A DNA stretch of 64,000 nt from Ceratopteris richardii (GCA_020310875.1 CM035435.1:67361997-67425996), one strand, 5' to 3'. Positions 12,001 through 23,134 are shown, counted from the stretch's first letter. A program made the numbers and translations. Notes: generated from the letters alone by a model not told the origin.

Positions 12001-13176
12001 TGGAGATTATGTCAATTAGATGTGAAGAATGCTTTTCTAAATGGTTATAGTTTAGAAGATGTTTTCATGGAGCAACCAGACAGATTCAAAGATAAAAGGT
12101 ACAGATTATGTATGTAAGCTCATTAGAGCTTTGTATGGTTTGAAGCAGGCCCCAAGGGCATGGAATTATAGACTTGCAAAGTTCTTGAAGGAACTTGGTT
12201 TTTAAGTATCTAAAGCAGATAGTAGCTTGCTTGTCAAAGCAAGTGATGATGGGTTCATTTATATGTGCATATATGTTGATGACATAATTCTTATAGGTAC
12301 AGATGAGAAGGGTATCCAAAGTCTCAAGAAGCAAATGGAGAAAGAGTTCAAGATTAGTGACTTAGGAGACTTGTCCTATTTCTTGGGAATGGAGGTCTCG
12401 TATACTCAACATGGAGTATATGTGACTCAAGAAAGGTATTTGAAGAACTTGTTAATGAAGTTTAAAATGGAAGATTGCAGGGTAGCACCTACTCCAATGG
12501 AGGTGCATCACAAATTGAGCAGACATGGAGGAGAAGAATTCAAGATATAAAGTTATATCAAAGTTTGGTTGGTAGTCTAATCTATGCTAGTTTAACTAGG
12601 CCTGATTTGTCATATGCAGTTGGAGTGTTATCTCAATTCATGCATTGTCGTAGGAAAGAACATTGGGTTGTAGGACAAAGAATGTTGAGATACATTAAGG
12701 GTACACTCAAGAAAGGTTTGTATTATGGTTTTACATAAGATACAAACATAAAAATATATAGTGATACAGATTGGGCAGGTAATCTTGATGATAGGAGATC
12801 AACATCTGGATACTTGTGTTATGTGGGAGATAAGTTAATCTCTTGGTATTCTAAGAAGCAACATACAATTGCTTTGTCATCTATAGGAGAAGAGTACAAA
12901 GAAATGGTTGAAGTTGCAAAGGAGGTCATATGGTTGAAGACTCTAATGAAGAGTTTTGACATCATTCAAAGTACACCCACTATTCATGGAGATAATATGA
13001 GCTCATTGTATCTAGCTGCTAATCCTGTTTTTCATGCTAGGACTAAACATATTGAGATTCAATATCACTTCTTAAGAAAGAGGGTGATTGATAAGGAGAT
13101 TGAAGTCATACATACTTCAACAAAAGATCAGATTGCAGATATGCTAACCAAAAGCTTGGATGGACCAAAGCTATAG
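9079..13176 (+). pseudogene. copia A gag-pol polyprotein, frame-broken
   Basis: The start ATG at 9079 opens a DUF4219/UBN2-like gag (ENYPPCSMKMEAHL). The frame breaks at about 9470 and resumes at 9538. Features in order: Gly/Arg-rich tail; zinc knuckle CWICGKTNHLAHDCW (about 9868-9906); protease FYIDSRCSNH (about 10141), whose D-S-G is altered to D-S-R; pre-integrase LWRKRLGHF and CEACQLGKAH; integrase with DVWG, RSDGVGEY and NGVAERRNR holding the three catalytic acidic residues; RT from ENETWDLVP (about 11770) with [10 protein letters not shown] and an intact YVDD at about 12270; RNase H with YSDTDWAG, GDN and a final ADMLTKSLDG. Stops or shifts occur near 9474, 9996, 10724, 11172, 11310, 12117, 12205, 12548 and 12738. 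It is dead as a protein source. Confidence 0.92.
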
Positions 13177-13230
13177 AGATTCAAAGACATGGGAGGTATA
13201 AAGAAGATAGAGAAAACCTCAATTGATGAT

Positions 13231-13241
13231 TTAGGGGGAGT
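13231..13241 (+). promoter_or_regulatory. polypurine tract of copia A
   Basis: TTAGGGGGAGT directly precedes the 3' LTR start TGTTGGTGC at 13242. This is the expected plus-strand primer position. Confidence 0.85.
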
Positions 13242-14194
13242 TGTTGGTGCAAGTCAACCATCAATTGATGTCTTGGACTAAGGGTTGAAGTCAAAGGATG
13301 AAGAAAATCAATAAGTGAAGCTTTAGGATAGTGCATATTCAGGGAGTGAAAACTTGTATACATATGTATATTAACCTTGTAATTAGCTCACTTATACTTT
13401 TGTTATGGTCATGAGCTTGTACATATATGCTTATATATACAAGTAGAAAGTCGGGGCATGTATGAGAGAGCATGAGATGTGATGAATTAGAAGTTGTAAG
13501 AGTCATTGGACACTTTAGAAGTGAAGAATATCTCTCTCATCATTCAGATGTAAAATTTTTTGAATAGAAGGAAAAGTTGTGCCTGATATTTTGCTGAGTA
13601 CTCCTTCTATGTTTATCATCTTGTGAAATAATTTTGTACAAGTCTAATTCTATAGGTGATTGATCTCTACACAAGTTTTCAGATCCTAATTGTGATCAGG
13701 CTAAGAGAATTGAGAGTGGGAACATTTACATATGTAAATGTGAAGAAGTGATGTTTATAGCAGGTGCAAATTCGATGCTAATGTTTTGGTCAGTTCTCCT
13801 TCCATAGTGTAAAGTTTTGAGCAAGAAAGCATTCATTCTTTAAGTTGGAAGGTAAGCTACCTATGGCTAAAGAATTTGAATAAATAGGTTGTAGTTTGAG
13901 AGAACTATGCATTAGAAATCACAGATGTCAAAGTCGACTATAGAGAAGTATAGTTTTGGACATAGGTGAATTGTTTGGATCATATCTCAAGAATCACTAA
14001 ATCTTTTGAGCTGTTTTAACTTGGAGAAGGTGTGGAACCTTTAGGATGTAGTGACTCTCTTCATAGTTAGTGTTAGTCTTGATGATTTAGCATTGGTCTT
14101 CCAAAATTGATCAAGGTTTTGAGTTATTCTTGATATAGAAGTGTTCTAACTATCAAGGATAGCTTGTTCTTTTTGAGATTATCACTCTCCATCA
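13242..14194 (+). repeat. 3' LTR of copia A
   Basis: It starts TGTTGGTGCAAGTC and ends CTCTCCATCA, followed by TATAT (14195-14199). It is 953 bp against 1031 bp for the 5' LTR because it lacks about 78 bp near 14043. Confidence 0.92.
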
Positions 14195-14796
14195 TATATG
14201 TCCTAACATACTTGACTCAATATTTTATGATAATATAATTACTACTTTTTATCCCACTCATTCCACCTATGGTATTCATGGATTCGCTGTGTTGTTGGAT
14301 TTCAATCTAGCAAGTCTAGCTGAGGTTCTATCCCACTACTTATGCATATACCTCATGTATAGCAACTCTGATGCATCAACCAACTCTGATACTAATATTG
14401 AAAATTCAAACTCTAAGAAGTAGCACAAAGTAAAATATGAAGGGAAGCACAAAAACAGTATAGACTATAGAGATGATAGAGTAGAGCAGATGAAAAAAAA
14501 AACAGATAAGAAGAAGTGAAATTCTCTGTACAAAAAAGGACTTTATCATCACAATGATTGAGTATCAATAACCCTACAAAAAAGGCATTCCTAAGCTCTT
14601 TATGTAGAGTTTTGGAAATGAATCTATACCAATGAATTGTCTCACAAAAATAATGGAGGATAATTAAGACATTAAAGAAATGAACTACAACTAAAAAGTT
14701 GTTAAACAACTTTTTCACAAAAGTAATGGATTCTAATTTAAAGCACTAAAAGGAATCGTCAACTTTGAGTGGCCAACTAAAAAGAATGGTCAACTT
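14195..14796 (-). mobile_element. copia I 5' part: gag start, PBS and possible LTR
   Basis: Across the copia A insertion, minus-strand codons upstream of KEIWEAL continue here in broken frames. At 14377-14392 the minus strand reads TAGTATCAGAG, a decayed initiator tRNA-Met PBS. Sequence from about 14393 to 14796 would then be copia I 5' LTR, later hit by the LINE. The LTR claim is inference, since no second LTR copy is in the window. Confidence 0.5.
14782..14796. repeat. LINE target-site duplication (left)
   Basis: AAGAATGGTCAACTT occurs here and again at 21103-21117. The 15-bp exact match flanks a block of higher GC content containing all LINE ORFs. A related near-repeat at 14753-14768 shows that local sequence is itself repetitive, so an alternative duplication a few bases away is possible. 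Confidence 0.75.
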
Positions 14797-15264
14797 AGTA
14801 ATCGCTGCGCCATCACTTCGCTGCCAGAATACTGAAGTTGCACCATCGCTTCGTTGCTGGTATCACTGCAGTTACCGCACAAATGGGTGTTTGAGGATTT
14901 CCAAAAGTTTTTCATCGTCATCTTCAATGCCCTTTTGTCGTCCTTCATCAACAATATAGCAAATCGAACAGACTTCAACAGAACTCGCCGAGAGGTGAGA
15001 ACCACGTTGGAGCTACCACGGACAGGAGCTACGGAGTTGGAGATGAAGCTGATTCAATCCTTTTAGCATTTTGGCTGAAAGCATGAGCTGAAGCGCGACG
15101 GATCTGTAACCTTTTGGAGTGGAACCAGTGCAACGTAGCGACGGAGCCATGGACGGAGTGACCATCGCTTGGAACGCCTAGACTACAGCATTCATCACCT
15201 TGTATCGCCGTCAATACTCGATAACGACACCTCAGCAGCAACAACCTCCGGTCAATCGCGCCGC

Positions 15265-15415
15265 TTGTCGGTCTATCGTGTCGCTTGCTTGCCCGTCTAT
15301 CGCATCGTCAATGGTCTATCGCGACAGCTCGCCTGTGTTCAAAACCGTCTTTCGCATCGTTTTGCTCCGGTTGTGGTCTATCGCGCCGTCTATGGTCTAT
15401 CGCGATAGCCTCAGT
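15265..15415 (+). repeat. GTCTATCGCG repeats in the LINE 5' UTR
   Basis: About six imperfect copies of a short motif around TCTATCGCG/TCTATCGCATC occur within 150 bases (near 15270, 15293, 15313, 15347, 15376, 15394). Repeated units in a LINE 5' UTR can act as internal promoter modules; that function is inferred, not shown. Confidence 0.6.
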
Positions 15416-15479
15416 CGTGCCAAGCCTCTGCCTCGGGGAGCGTGTAGTTCTCAGGGCGCTCTTTTTTAACTTAGCGTTT

Positions 15480-15765
15480 AAAATTTAAAGCAAACCTGGT
15501 GCGCCACCGCAATGACGCATGACGCATGGACATCACTTCATTTGAGGGCTACCATCTGAGGGCTTTTTTCGCGCTGCCTGCTCTAGTTTATTGCATGGTT
15601 TATGATATCTAAAAGAAAAAAGGGAGAAGAAAAAAGAAAAAAAAAGGGTAGAAAAAGAAAAAAAAAAGAGAAGAAAAGAGTCAAAACATTCGAAGAAAAA
15701 GAAGGGAAAAGAAAATAAATAGAGCTACCCTTTAAGATGGGATGACTGTGGGCTAGCAAGAGATC
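15480..15765 (+). other. LINE 5' UTR, purine-rich segment before ORF1
   Basis: This stretch includes an A/G-rich tract (about 15610-15720) directly upstream of ORF1 and ends with an in-frame TAG at about 15753. I see no further gene here. Confidence 0.6.
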
Positions 15766-15798
15766 TTGCCATTGAAAAGGATTGGTGAATTCGCTTCT

Positions 15799-17145
15799 AT
15801 GTCTATCGTCATTCCATCTTTGGTCTTGAGCAATGTGGCTCCCCCCCAGTCCCCGTGCCCCCCTGAGGTGGACTCCGTCCCCTCAGACATTGCACCTCCG
15901 GTGGTCTCTTTGTGCAAGGAATCGGTGGCGGCAAAGCAAGAAGTATTGATGAAAACGTGTCTCATCGGCCAATTTTTTGGCCCTAGGCCCCCTCTAGAGA
16001 ATGTGAGAACTTGGTTGCGTAAGGAGTGGTTCCCGCGTGGTATAATTGTGTGCAAATGTCAATTCTTGCCGGCGAATCACCTACTTGTAGTGTTTGAGAA
16101 TGAAGAGATGGCGTTCCAGGCCCTGCAAGCCGGCTCCTGGCTGGTGGGCCGATCAACCTTATGCCTTTTTAAGTGGACCCCAGACTTTGTTCCGAACAAG
16201 TCAAAGCCTCTTCATTACCCACTCTGGGTGGAGCTTCCCAATCTACCCTATTTCCTGTATGGATTTCTTCGAGAAATCGTTTCACCGATCGATCGCCCGA
16301 TGGCCTCAAGAGAGGATGTTGGGGGGTTAATATACGAGGGTACTCAATACTCTTTCAACGCACGCTGGCACCCACAAATTTGCATTGAAGCAGACTTGAA
16401 CCAGGTCCTCCCAGCGAAGATCTCCATAAACTGTGGTGATGGTATGATGTGGGTTCAGGAGATTACCTATAAGAATTTGCCCAATGCATGCTTCCATTGC
16501 GGGCTCCAAGGTCACAGGATCAAAGACTGCCCCTCGAAGCAAAATACCAAGAAAAATAAGCCTAAACCAGGTGGGGCCCCGGATCCTTTCCCTCAAGTTG
16601 GCACTAGGGGCCGTCCCTCTCCGGTGGAGGAAGAAGCGGGCACTCGGGTTGTAGAGACGGAGTCAGAAGGGTTCACCGAAGTAAGACATAGGAGGAAAGT
16701 TAGCCCTCGAAGAGCACTAGCAAGGAATGTTTTGACCATTGCCCCTTCGAATAACATGTACTGCAACCTAGAAAAGGAGATTAATGAGTTCGACCTCCTA
16801 GGGGACAACCTTTACGAAGAAGACCCTGCTGACAATTCCTTTGGATGCTCTACCAGCAAAGAAGACAACCAAGAAGGTTACACCACTAGTAAAGAGAATG
16901 GATTCACCACTAGCAATGAAGACAATCAAGACAGTGAAAGCTCCTTCCTCGGACCTACTCCTCCAGTATGCCTGACAAGCCTACCGCAACAAAAGTCAAA
17001 GCTTAAAGGGAAACAACCGTCAGGCATGCCTTGGAAGAGCCCCCTCAAGAGTAGGATCCTGAGTAAAGAAGTTGGGGTAAAAAAGAAGATCAAAAGAAAA
17101 AAAAAAGATCGGGTCCCTCCCCTCAAAGAGGGAAACCATCAATAA
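15799..17145 (+). CDS. LINE ORF1: DUF4283-like RNA-binding protein with CCHC knuckle
   Basis: The protein has about 448 residues from the first ATG. The open frame extends to a TTG at 15766 but meets a stop just upstream. After a Pro-rich N-terminus comes a DUF4283-like RNA-binding region (IGQFFGPRPPLENVRTWLRKEW, about residues 60-170, including the NHLLVVFENEEMAFQAL strand pattern). Next is a zf-CCHC_4-type knuckle CFHCGLQGHRIKDC (about residues 232-245). The C-terminus is Ser/Glu-rich with a short TTSKE/TTSNE repeat and ends in a Lys/Arg-rich stretch. It would coat LINE RNA and aid its retrotransposition. It is uninterrupted, the best preserved frame in the window. Its stop overlaps the ORF2 start (TAATG). 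Confidence 0.9.
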   Translation: MSIVIPSLVLSNVAPPQSPCPPEVDSVPSDIAPPVVSLCKESVAAKQEVLMKTCLIGQFFGPRPPLENVRTWLRKEWFPRGIIVCKCQFLPANHLLVVFENEEMAFQALQAGSWLVGRSTLCLFKWTPDFVPNKSKPLHYPLWVELPNLPYFLYGFLREIVSPIDRPMASREDVGGLIYEGTQYSFNARWHPQICIEADLNQVLPAKISINCGDGMMWVQEITYKNLPNACFHCGLQGHRIKDCPSKQNTKKNKPKPGGAPDPFPQVGTRGRPSPVEEEAGTRVVETESEGFTEVRHRRKVSPRRALARNVLTIAPSNNMYCNLEKEINEFDLLGDNLYEEDPADNSFGCSTSKEDNQEGYTTSKENGFTTSNEDNQDSESSFLGPTPPVCLTSLPQQKSKLKGKQPSGMPWKSPLKSRILSKEVGVKKKIKRKKKDRVPPLKEGNHQ

Positions 17146-20100
17146 TGAAAATCACCTCGCTTAACATCAGGGGGTTGTCTGATCCCTCAAGAGCGGCGAT
17201 TCTTGACCAATGGTTCAAAGACAAGTGCCTCAACCCCGACGTTATCTTCTTACAAGAGATCAAAATGGACGTAGAGGATCTCCAGAAACGACTTAAGTGC
17301 ATTTCTCCAAACCACCTTTGGCTCTCCACTTCGCACCCTAGGGGCGCGGGCAGCGCTGCAATCGGTATTAGTCACTCTTGGTCCAGCAGGCTGACATCGA
17401 CTTGTGAAGATCAAAATCATCGTTGGATTGCTGCCTCTTTCGGGCTCCCTAAACAATTCACCGTGGTCTCACTTTATGCCCCTAATGGTGAGACGGATAG
17501 AATAAACACTTGGACTTCGCTCGACTCCCTCTCACACAATGTTTTGCTCTGTGGGGACTTCAACATGGTTGAATTTCCTGAGGACCGTTGGAACAACAAG
17601 GGGAAAATTATTGACGGTCAGGAGAAAGAGATATAGGATAAAATCAAGCTTCATCTCGACTTGGTTGAGGTAAAAGATATGAAGGGGTTCTCATGGTCTA
17701 ACCTCCAACTGGGGGACTCTCTGAGGAAAGCAAGACTTGATAGATGTTACATCGACCAAAACACCATCCTCCAGTGGGGTATTCCTTCGATTTCCCAGCA
17801 CATGGACCTGACTATCTCGGACCACTACCCGATTACTCTTTCTTTCAAACCGATTTCCATGCTCTGGAAAGCTCCTTGGTTCCACGCTTGTCAGACGTCA
17901 TTTTCCCTCCCCTCTGTCCACCGAGAAATTTCCGCTGTTTGGACAGAGGCCTTTGCTTGCTGTAATGAACCGGCTAAGTGCTAGAGAAGCGCGGTGGAAA
18001 GGACTCGACAAATTCTGATCACGACTCATAAGGCCATAAGAGATATCTGGAAAAAAAGAAGAGAAAAGGTATACCGGAGACTCTCACGACTTGAAGAAGA
18101 AGTGAACAAAGGTAACTTGCAATGCCAGCAAGGTCTTCTGAAAATCAGGGGAAGACTAAGATTCGAGGAGGAGATTCAAAGGAAAAATCTTCAGATATTC
18201 TTCAAAGACTGGTGGGCGGGGAAGGCCGACAAACCTTCGAAAGAGATGTGTAACATCCTCAAAAAGAAACAAGTTAGGGAATCCATCCCCTTCTTGGTTG
18301 ATAACAATGGGATTGAATGTAGCACGGAAGTCGAGAACAGATCTATCATCGTCGAGCACTTTACCCATCTCCTTGGGATCTCGACTCCTCTTTCCCCACA
18401 CAGGCGGGACTGCATGGCTACCATCTCAAGGGTAGCTCATTCTAGAATCCCTCAGAACATGAGTTCTCTTCTAGAAGCTAACATTTCTGAGAACAAAGTT
18501 ATCGACGTTATGGATGCCCTTCCAAATGGAAAAAGTCCAGGTCCTGATGGCCTCACCAATGAGTTTTTCAAGTCCTTCAAGCACGTGTTGGCCACCCCAC
18601 TACGTTTGGTGTGGCTCGAGGCTTTGTCCTTCGGTGCCCTTCCTGAGTGTCTTAATAATGGCGTCATCAAGTTAATTCACAAAAGGGGAGATAAGAACAA
18701 AATTGAAAACTGGCAGCCGATTACCATGCTCCAAACTGGATACAAGATAATTGCCAAAGTTATTGCCAACAGAATCTCTTGTCATTTAAAGTCATGGCTT
18801 TGTGAGGACCAAAAAGGTTTTGTCAAAGGTAGATCTATACTTGAAGCAATTGTCGACATTTGGGAAGGCCTTACATTTGCTGAGGAATCTGCACAAGATC
18901 TGGTATTCATTAAGATCGACTTCGACAAAGCATATGACAGATTGGAATGGGACTTTATTCTCCAATCACTGAAAGACCTTGGATGCAGCCAAAAGTTCAC
19001 AAAAATGGTTTCTACTCTTCTCGGAAACGCTTCAAATAGAATAAATATAAATGGTAAGCTCTCTGAGCCCATACGTTTAAAAAGATCTATCAGGCAAGGC
19101 TGCCCTCTGGCTCCTCTACTCTTCGCTATTGCCTCGAACGGCCTCAGTCGCCTATTAAAGCATCACATCGACTCTGGTAATCTCATGGGTCTTTCTTTAC
19201 CTCTAAATCATGGCCAAATGATTGCTAGACTCTTTGCCAATGATATGAATGCCTTTGTGCATAACGATATGAACAGCATTGAGGTGTTCTGGAGTTGCCT
19301 TGACACCTTTTGTGTGGCATCAGGCTCAAAAATCAACCATGCTAAAACTGCTTTCAGAGCAATCCGCGGACCTCCACCCCAATTGTTGTTAGATCAGGGG
19401 TGTCAAGTTACCCCCAGAGGTCAAGTATTCCGTCTCCTTGGCATCCCGATGGGCTTCGACATCACAATGGACCAACGATGGAACTGGGTGCTAGCCAAGC
19501 TGGATAGCAAACTAAATTATTGGAAAGGTATGCAAGTCAACTTGGCAGGGCGTGCTATGGTTGTTAACACATTTATGCTTTCAACGACTATTTAATTTAT
19601 CTCGTGTTGGAGACCGAAGGAGAAAGAGTTGGCCAAAGTGGAAAGAATCTGTAGAAACTTCCTCTGGACTGGGGACCCCAACAGGAGGGGGATCCCCAAA
19701 ATCAATTGGGAAACTTGCACTAGCTCGAAAGACTCAGGGGGCTTTGGTATTCTGGATATCGTGGCTTTGGCTGACAAGCTGGCAGTTAAGTGGCTTATCA
19801 AGGCTTAGGAGCAATAGTGAGTCCTCTTGGGCTAAATTGAAATTCAGAAACTTGAAAGACCTTACCTTTGTTGGCCATCCTGGCTGGAAGGACTTAGGGA
19901 TTCTCACGCTTTTGTTCTCCCTCCTTCCGGTGTCCCCTAAAGGCTCTAGCCTCGTGTGTTCTTTTTGGAAGAGTTGGAACAAGGCCAAACAATTCATCAG
20001 AATCAGTGATGAGTGGAAGTGGGCGGCTGGGATAAGACAAAATGACTCTATCTAGTTCCCGATCAGTGGCATTAGAGGAGTGGAGCCTTGGAATCTCCAA

Positions 20101-20904
20101 ACTGCAAAGCGGTTATGGAACAAGGGGTTCAAACAGTGGAAACAGCTCTGGAAACAAGAGACCAACCAGTGGATTAGGTTCGAAGACTTAGACCCAAGAC
20201 ATAGAGTTACCCTCGAGGAATGGATTCTTCTTCAAGGCAGATGTTTGGCGTGGGACCGCTCAACTTCTCGCCTTCTCTCCGGACAGGATCTTCCTTGCCT
20301 TGAGGGCCTCAAATGGAGCAATGGTAAGAGAATATTCAGAATACCCAACCTCAAAGAGAACTTAGATGTTCATCACACCCTCAACAAGAGGTGGTGTCTT
20401 TCTTGGACCAAACTTCGATGGGAACTAAAGTTCATGTCTATTTGGCACCCCCTAATTGAGACCAAAAAGTCTGTTCTCATGTGGCAGATCTTGCATAAGG
20501 GAATTTGGTCCAATTCAAGGGCGAATAAAATATGTGGTGTGCCACCATGGTGCAAACGTTGCCATCGATGCATCGAAGATTTAGCTCACCTATTCTTCAA
20601 TTGCCCCAAGTCCCGTATTATCTGGCATCACGTGACACGGGTTTTGAGACTCACACACCAAATCAATTGGCAACAGGTGTTGTTGGGTGAGGCGGTCGGT
20701 TGTTCTTCGAGGCTGTGGAATGCCATCAGGGGTGAGACTCTTTGGAAGATTTGGAGGGAGCGATGTGCTATCAATTTTGACCAAACTCCTAAGGAATGGT
20801 CGATCGAGAAATCATTGCTTCTTCTAGTAAAAGAATCTCCCGAGATAAGAGATCTCCACCATTTAGACATCAGTGTATTTATCTCCTCGAAAACAACAAG
20901 TTGA
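17145..20904 (+). pseudogene. LINE ORF2: endonuclease, reverse transcriptase, zf-RVT
   Basis: The ATG at 17145 overlaps the ORF1 stop by one base. The apurinic-like endonuclease has intact signature residues: NIRGL, FLQEIK, YAPNGE, CGDFNM and SDHYPI (17150-17840). The RT follows: GKSPGPDGL, ENWQPITML, KGFVKGRS, IDFDKAYDRLEW, RQGCPLAPLLFA, then FANDMNAF at about 19236, where the usual F-A-D-D has its first Asp changed to Asn. The zf-RVT-like end has CKRCHRC and HLFFNC. The first three pieces share one frame, separated by TAG at 17634 and 17982. A +1 shift occurs near 19560-19595 and another TAG at 20053. Total length is about 1250 codons, normal for plant L1 ORF2. Confidence 0.92.
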
Positions 20905-21102
20905 AACCCAAATGGGTCCCACATGAGGGTGATGATAGATTTATCCACCTCATTTGTAATGCCCTCTAGCTTGCCACACTCGTCTCCTGCATTGTGGGAT
21001 TTGGGGGGTCCCATGGGCACTAGTCCCACTCAATTGTAACTTTTCTTCTTTACTTTAATTAAAGTCCGAGAGAATAGGCTAAGGCCGAACTTCCTTTTAT
21101 TG
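20905..21102 (+). other. LINE 3' UTR
   Basis: Sequence between the ORF2 stop and the right target duplication. It is T-rich toward the end and carries a palindromic CTTTAATTAAAG near 21053. I see no poly(A) tail. Confidence 0.7.
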
Positions 21103-21117
21103 AAGAATGGTCAACTT
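21103..21117. repeat. LINE target-site duplication (right)
   Basis: AAGAATGGTCAACTT, identical to 14782-14796. Confidence 0.75.
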
Positions 21118-21610
21118 TGAGTGTACGTAAAGTGGTAAAAGAATGGCCTAAAACTAAACAAACTTCTAAAAAGGATGCGCAAAAGTGTTCTCATATGTAG
21201 GAGTCTATGACAAGTTAGAAGGAAGCGCATACCGACATTATATAACAATAGAAGATGGGTGGAGCATGGGACATTACTGCTCATTATCCTGTCTGCATGT
21301 AGAGTGGCTAGCGAGATATTAGAGACGCGTAATAGTAACTTCAACTCCAGCTTTGAATCTCATGGCCAAAAGCATGACATGCAAATGTACCTTTTCAATG
21401 CTTAAGCAAAAGGGCTTTGCATAACGCACATACAAGAAAATGCGAGGCCATTTCGAAGACAGTACATACTACTGCACACAAACATGTTGAGAATTCACAT
21501 TAACTTTGTCATTTGAGTAATTTATTCCTTCACATATTAGTCGAGTAAAACCAATTTTCAATAATATACAAAACCTAATGTTCAAGTGAAGCGCGTGATC
21601 CATTTACGAC
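21118..21610. other. no gene seen
   Basis: AT-rich flank that may continue the copia I LTR broken by the LINE. I recognise no domain or RNA. Confidence 0.45.
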
Positions 21611-21910
21611 TGATTTTCCATTTTTCGCCACTGCATCACTCAAACCAACTGCAATATATTCTGCGTGTTCTCCATGAACTGTACTAGAGAAATGAACTTT
21701 GTTGCTGATCTGTTCATGTCGCAAATATTGACAGCATCACATTGAATCAATCTGATGACACCTTCCATTTCCCGCAACTACATCACTAAAATCAACTGCA
21801 ATGTATTCTAGTTATTTCCCATGAACTGTAATGGAGGTGAACTTTGTTGTTGATCCATTCAAGTCACAAATATTGACAGCATTACAATGAATCAATCTGA
21901 TGTGACACCT
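21610..21910. repeat. tandem duplication, about 147-bp unit
   Basis: Two adjacent imperfect copies (about 21610-21760 and 21760-21910) share CAACTGCAAT, CATGAACTGTA, TGAACTTTGTTG, AAATATTGACAGCAT and GAATCAATCTGATG in order. No coding content is visible. Confidence 0.8.
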
Positions 21911-22178
21911 TCACTAGACCTAAGAACAATGGACATTGAGTGTATGAAGTTTGTAGAAAATCCCTGACATGGACTACCTAAGGTTAACTGTGTTTGCAGT
22001 TCAAGGCATGCAATATTACCATCTGCAAAGTTGCCCTTCTGATGACCACTGGAAAATATCCATCTGCCATTCAATTGAAGTTCTATCCTCCCTCCCTTTG
22101 TAAATAAGCAGGCCACCGAGACTGAGTGTATGGTAACAGCTTTGCCCTTCCTTTCCAATGGCATAACATTAGCTTCTG

Positions 22179-22182
<4 letters not shown>

Positions 22183-22239
<57 letters not shown>
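22183..22239. repeat. (CT)n microsatellite
   Basis: Pure CT repeat inside copy 1 of the CCAAT repeat, at the same relative position as the tract in copy 2. Confidence 0.97.
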
Positions 22240-23031
22240 GGCATTCAGGAATTACACTATCCTCCTTCTGAAAACGGAGCGCCTTTGTGAGAAGACATCC
22301 GCAGACCGCAGGTACATACTGGAAATTTATACTGAGAAAGGCATAGCCTTGCAGCGAAGAGTCTGATATCATGACAGCTATGATGGCTGCAGCCTGCACT
22401 ACTCATATGTACGAGTCTTAGAAAAGTTAGAAGGAAGGGCCTGCCGACAGAGAATGTGTGGGGCGCGGCCGCGTGGGACATTAGCGCTGAAAATCTCGCC
22501 TGCGAGAATTTCAAAGAAAAGTTCATGGCGGCGGCCCGATTATCTCATGAAGGAATTGGTGACGAAGAGCTGGAAAGCAGGATAGATAAATATGGGTAGC
22601 CAAGGATTTCTTTCCCAACTATTCCGCCTGAACAGAATGCCGACATCTAATAGCTTTTGGTTTGGCGGGCACGCTTCCAGCCTGGAGGTCGGCAAGTCAT
22701 CCTTGACTTCACACAGCCACCTAAGCCCTCTCTCGATCTGTTCGCCGCTTCAAGGGAGACGCCTGGAGAGCCGAACTAGGTAACCCGCGGGCCGCGGTTG
22801 AAGTCGGGATGATTAAGAGAGATAGTACTCTTCAGCCTGACCTGCGTCAGAGAAGGCCGCAACGGCTGCGAACAGGAAATTGCAAAACGCAAGCGAGAAG
22901 GAAGACTCCAGAGCACTGTAATCTGTATCTTCGAGCAAACTCCAGAGCGCTGTAATCTCTATATTCCGGCCTCCAGCTTGCTCAGAGAGACGTCAGACCT
23001 CACAAAATCCAAAACCTTTTTGAAGAACTAT

Positions 23032-23134
23032 CCAATGAGCTTTTGGAAGTAGAAAGGCCCACATCCTATTGGTTGAGACCAGGCGGGGACAGCCAATGAA
23101 ACGCCTGTATTACGATACTCAAGTGGCAGCCAAT
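23032..23134. promoter_or_regulatory. cluster of four CCAAT boxes, copy 1
   Basis: CCAAT at 23032, ATTGG at 23068, CCAAT at 23093 and CCAAT at 23130. CCAAT is the NF-Y core. Four pentamers in about 100 bases, conserved in order and orientation in copy 2, suggest a promoter module. Activity is inferred. Confidence 0.5.

Larger units (their letters stand above)
7826..14194 (+). mobile_element. copia A: complete Ty1/copia retrotransposon
   Basis: The element is about 6.4 kb, bounded by TATAT duplications. In order it has: 5' LTR, tRNA-iMet PBS at 8857, gag, CCHC knuckle, protease, pre-integrase, integrase, reverse transcriptase, RNase H, polypurine tract at 13231-13241 and 3' LTR. The gag-pol frame is broken several times, so it is not autonomous. 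It inserted into the gag gene of an older minus-strand copia (7130-7825 and 14200 onward). Confidence 0.92.
14797..21102 (+). mobile_element. L1-type LINE retrotransposon, near full length
   Basis: The element is about 6.3 kb. It has a 5' UTR (14797-15798), an RNA-binding ORF1 (15799-17145), ORF2 with endonuclease, RT and zf-RVT-like knuckle (17145-20904), and a short 3' UTR, flanked by 15-bp duplications. GC content is visibly higher than in the surroundings. No clear 3' poly(A) remains; the last bases before the duplication are T-rich. Three in-frame TAG codons, one frameshift and an altered RT active site make it inactive. Confidence 0.9.

Noticed and set aside
15169-15488. Overlapping + frames of 67-89 codons in the LINE 5' UTR
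   Set aside because: Stop-poor because of GC-rich repeats; no domain and no link to ORF1.
14758-21123. Alternative LINE duplication GTCAACTTTGAGTG
   Set aside because: 14 bases match at 14758-14771 and 21110-21123, but the 15-base match at 14782/21103 lies closer to the composition change at the LINE start. Kept only as a caveat.
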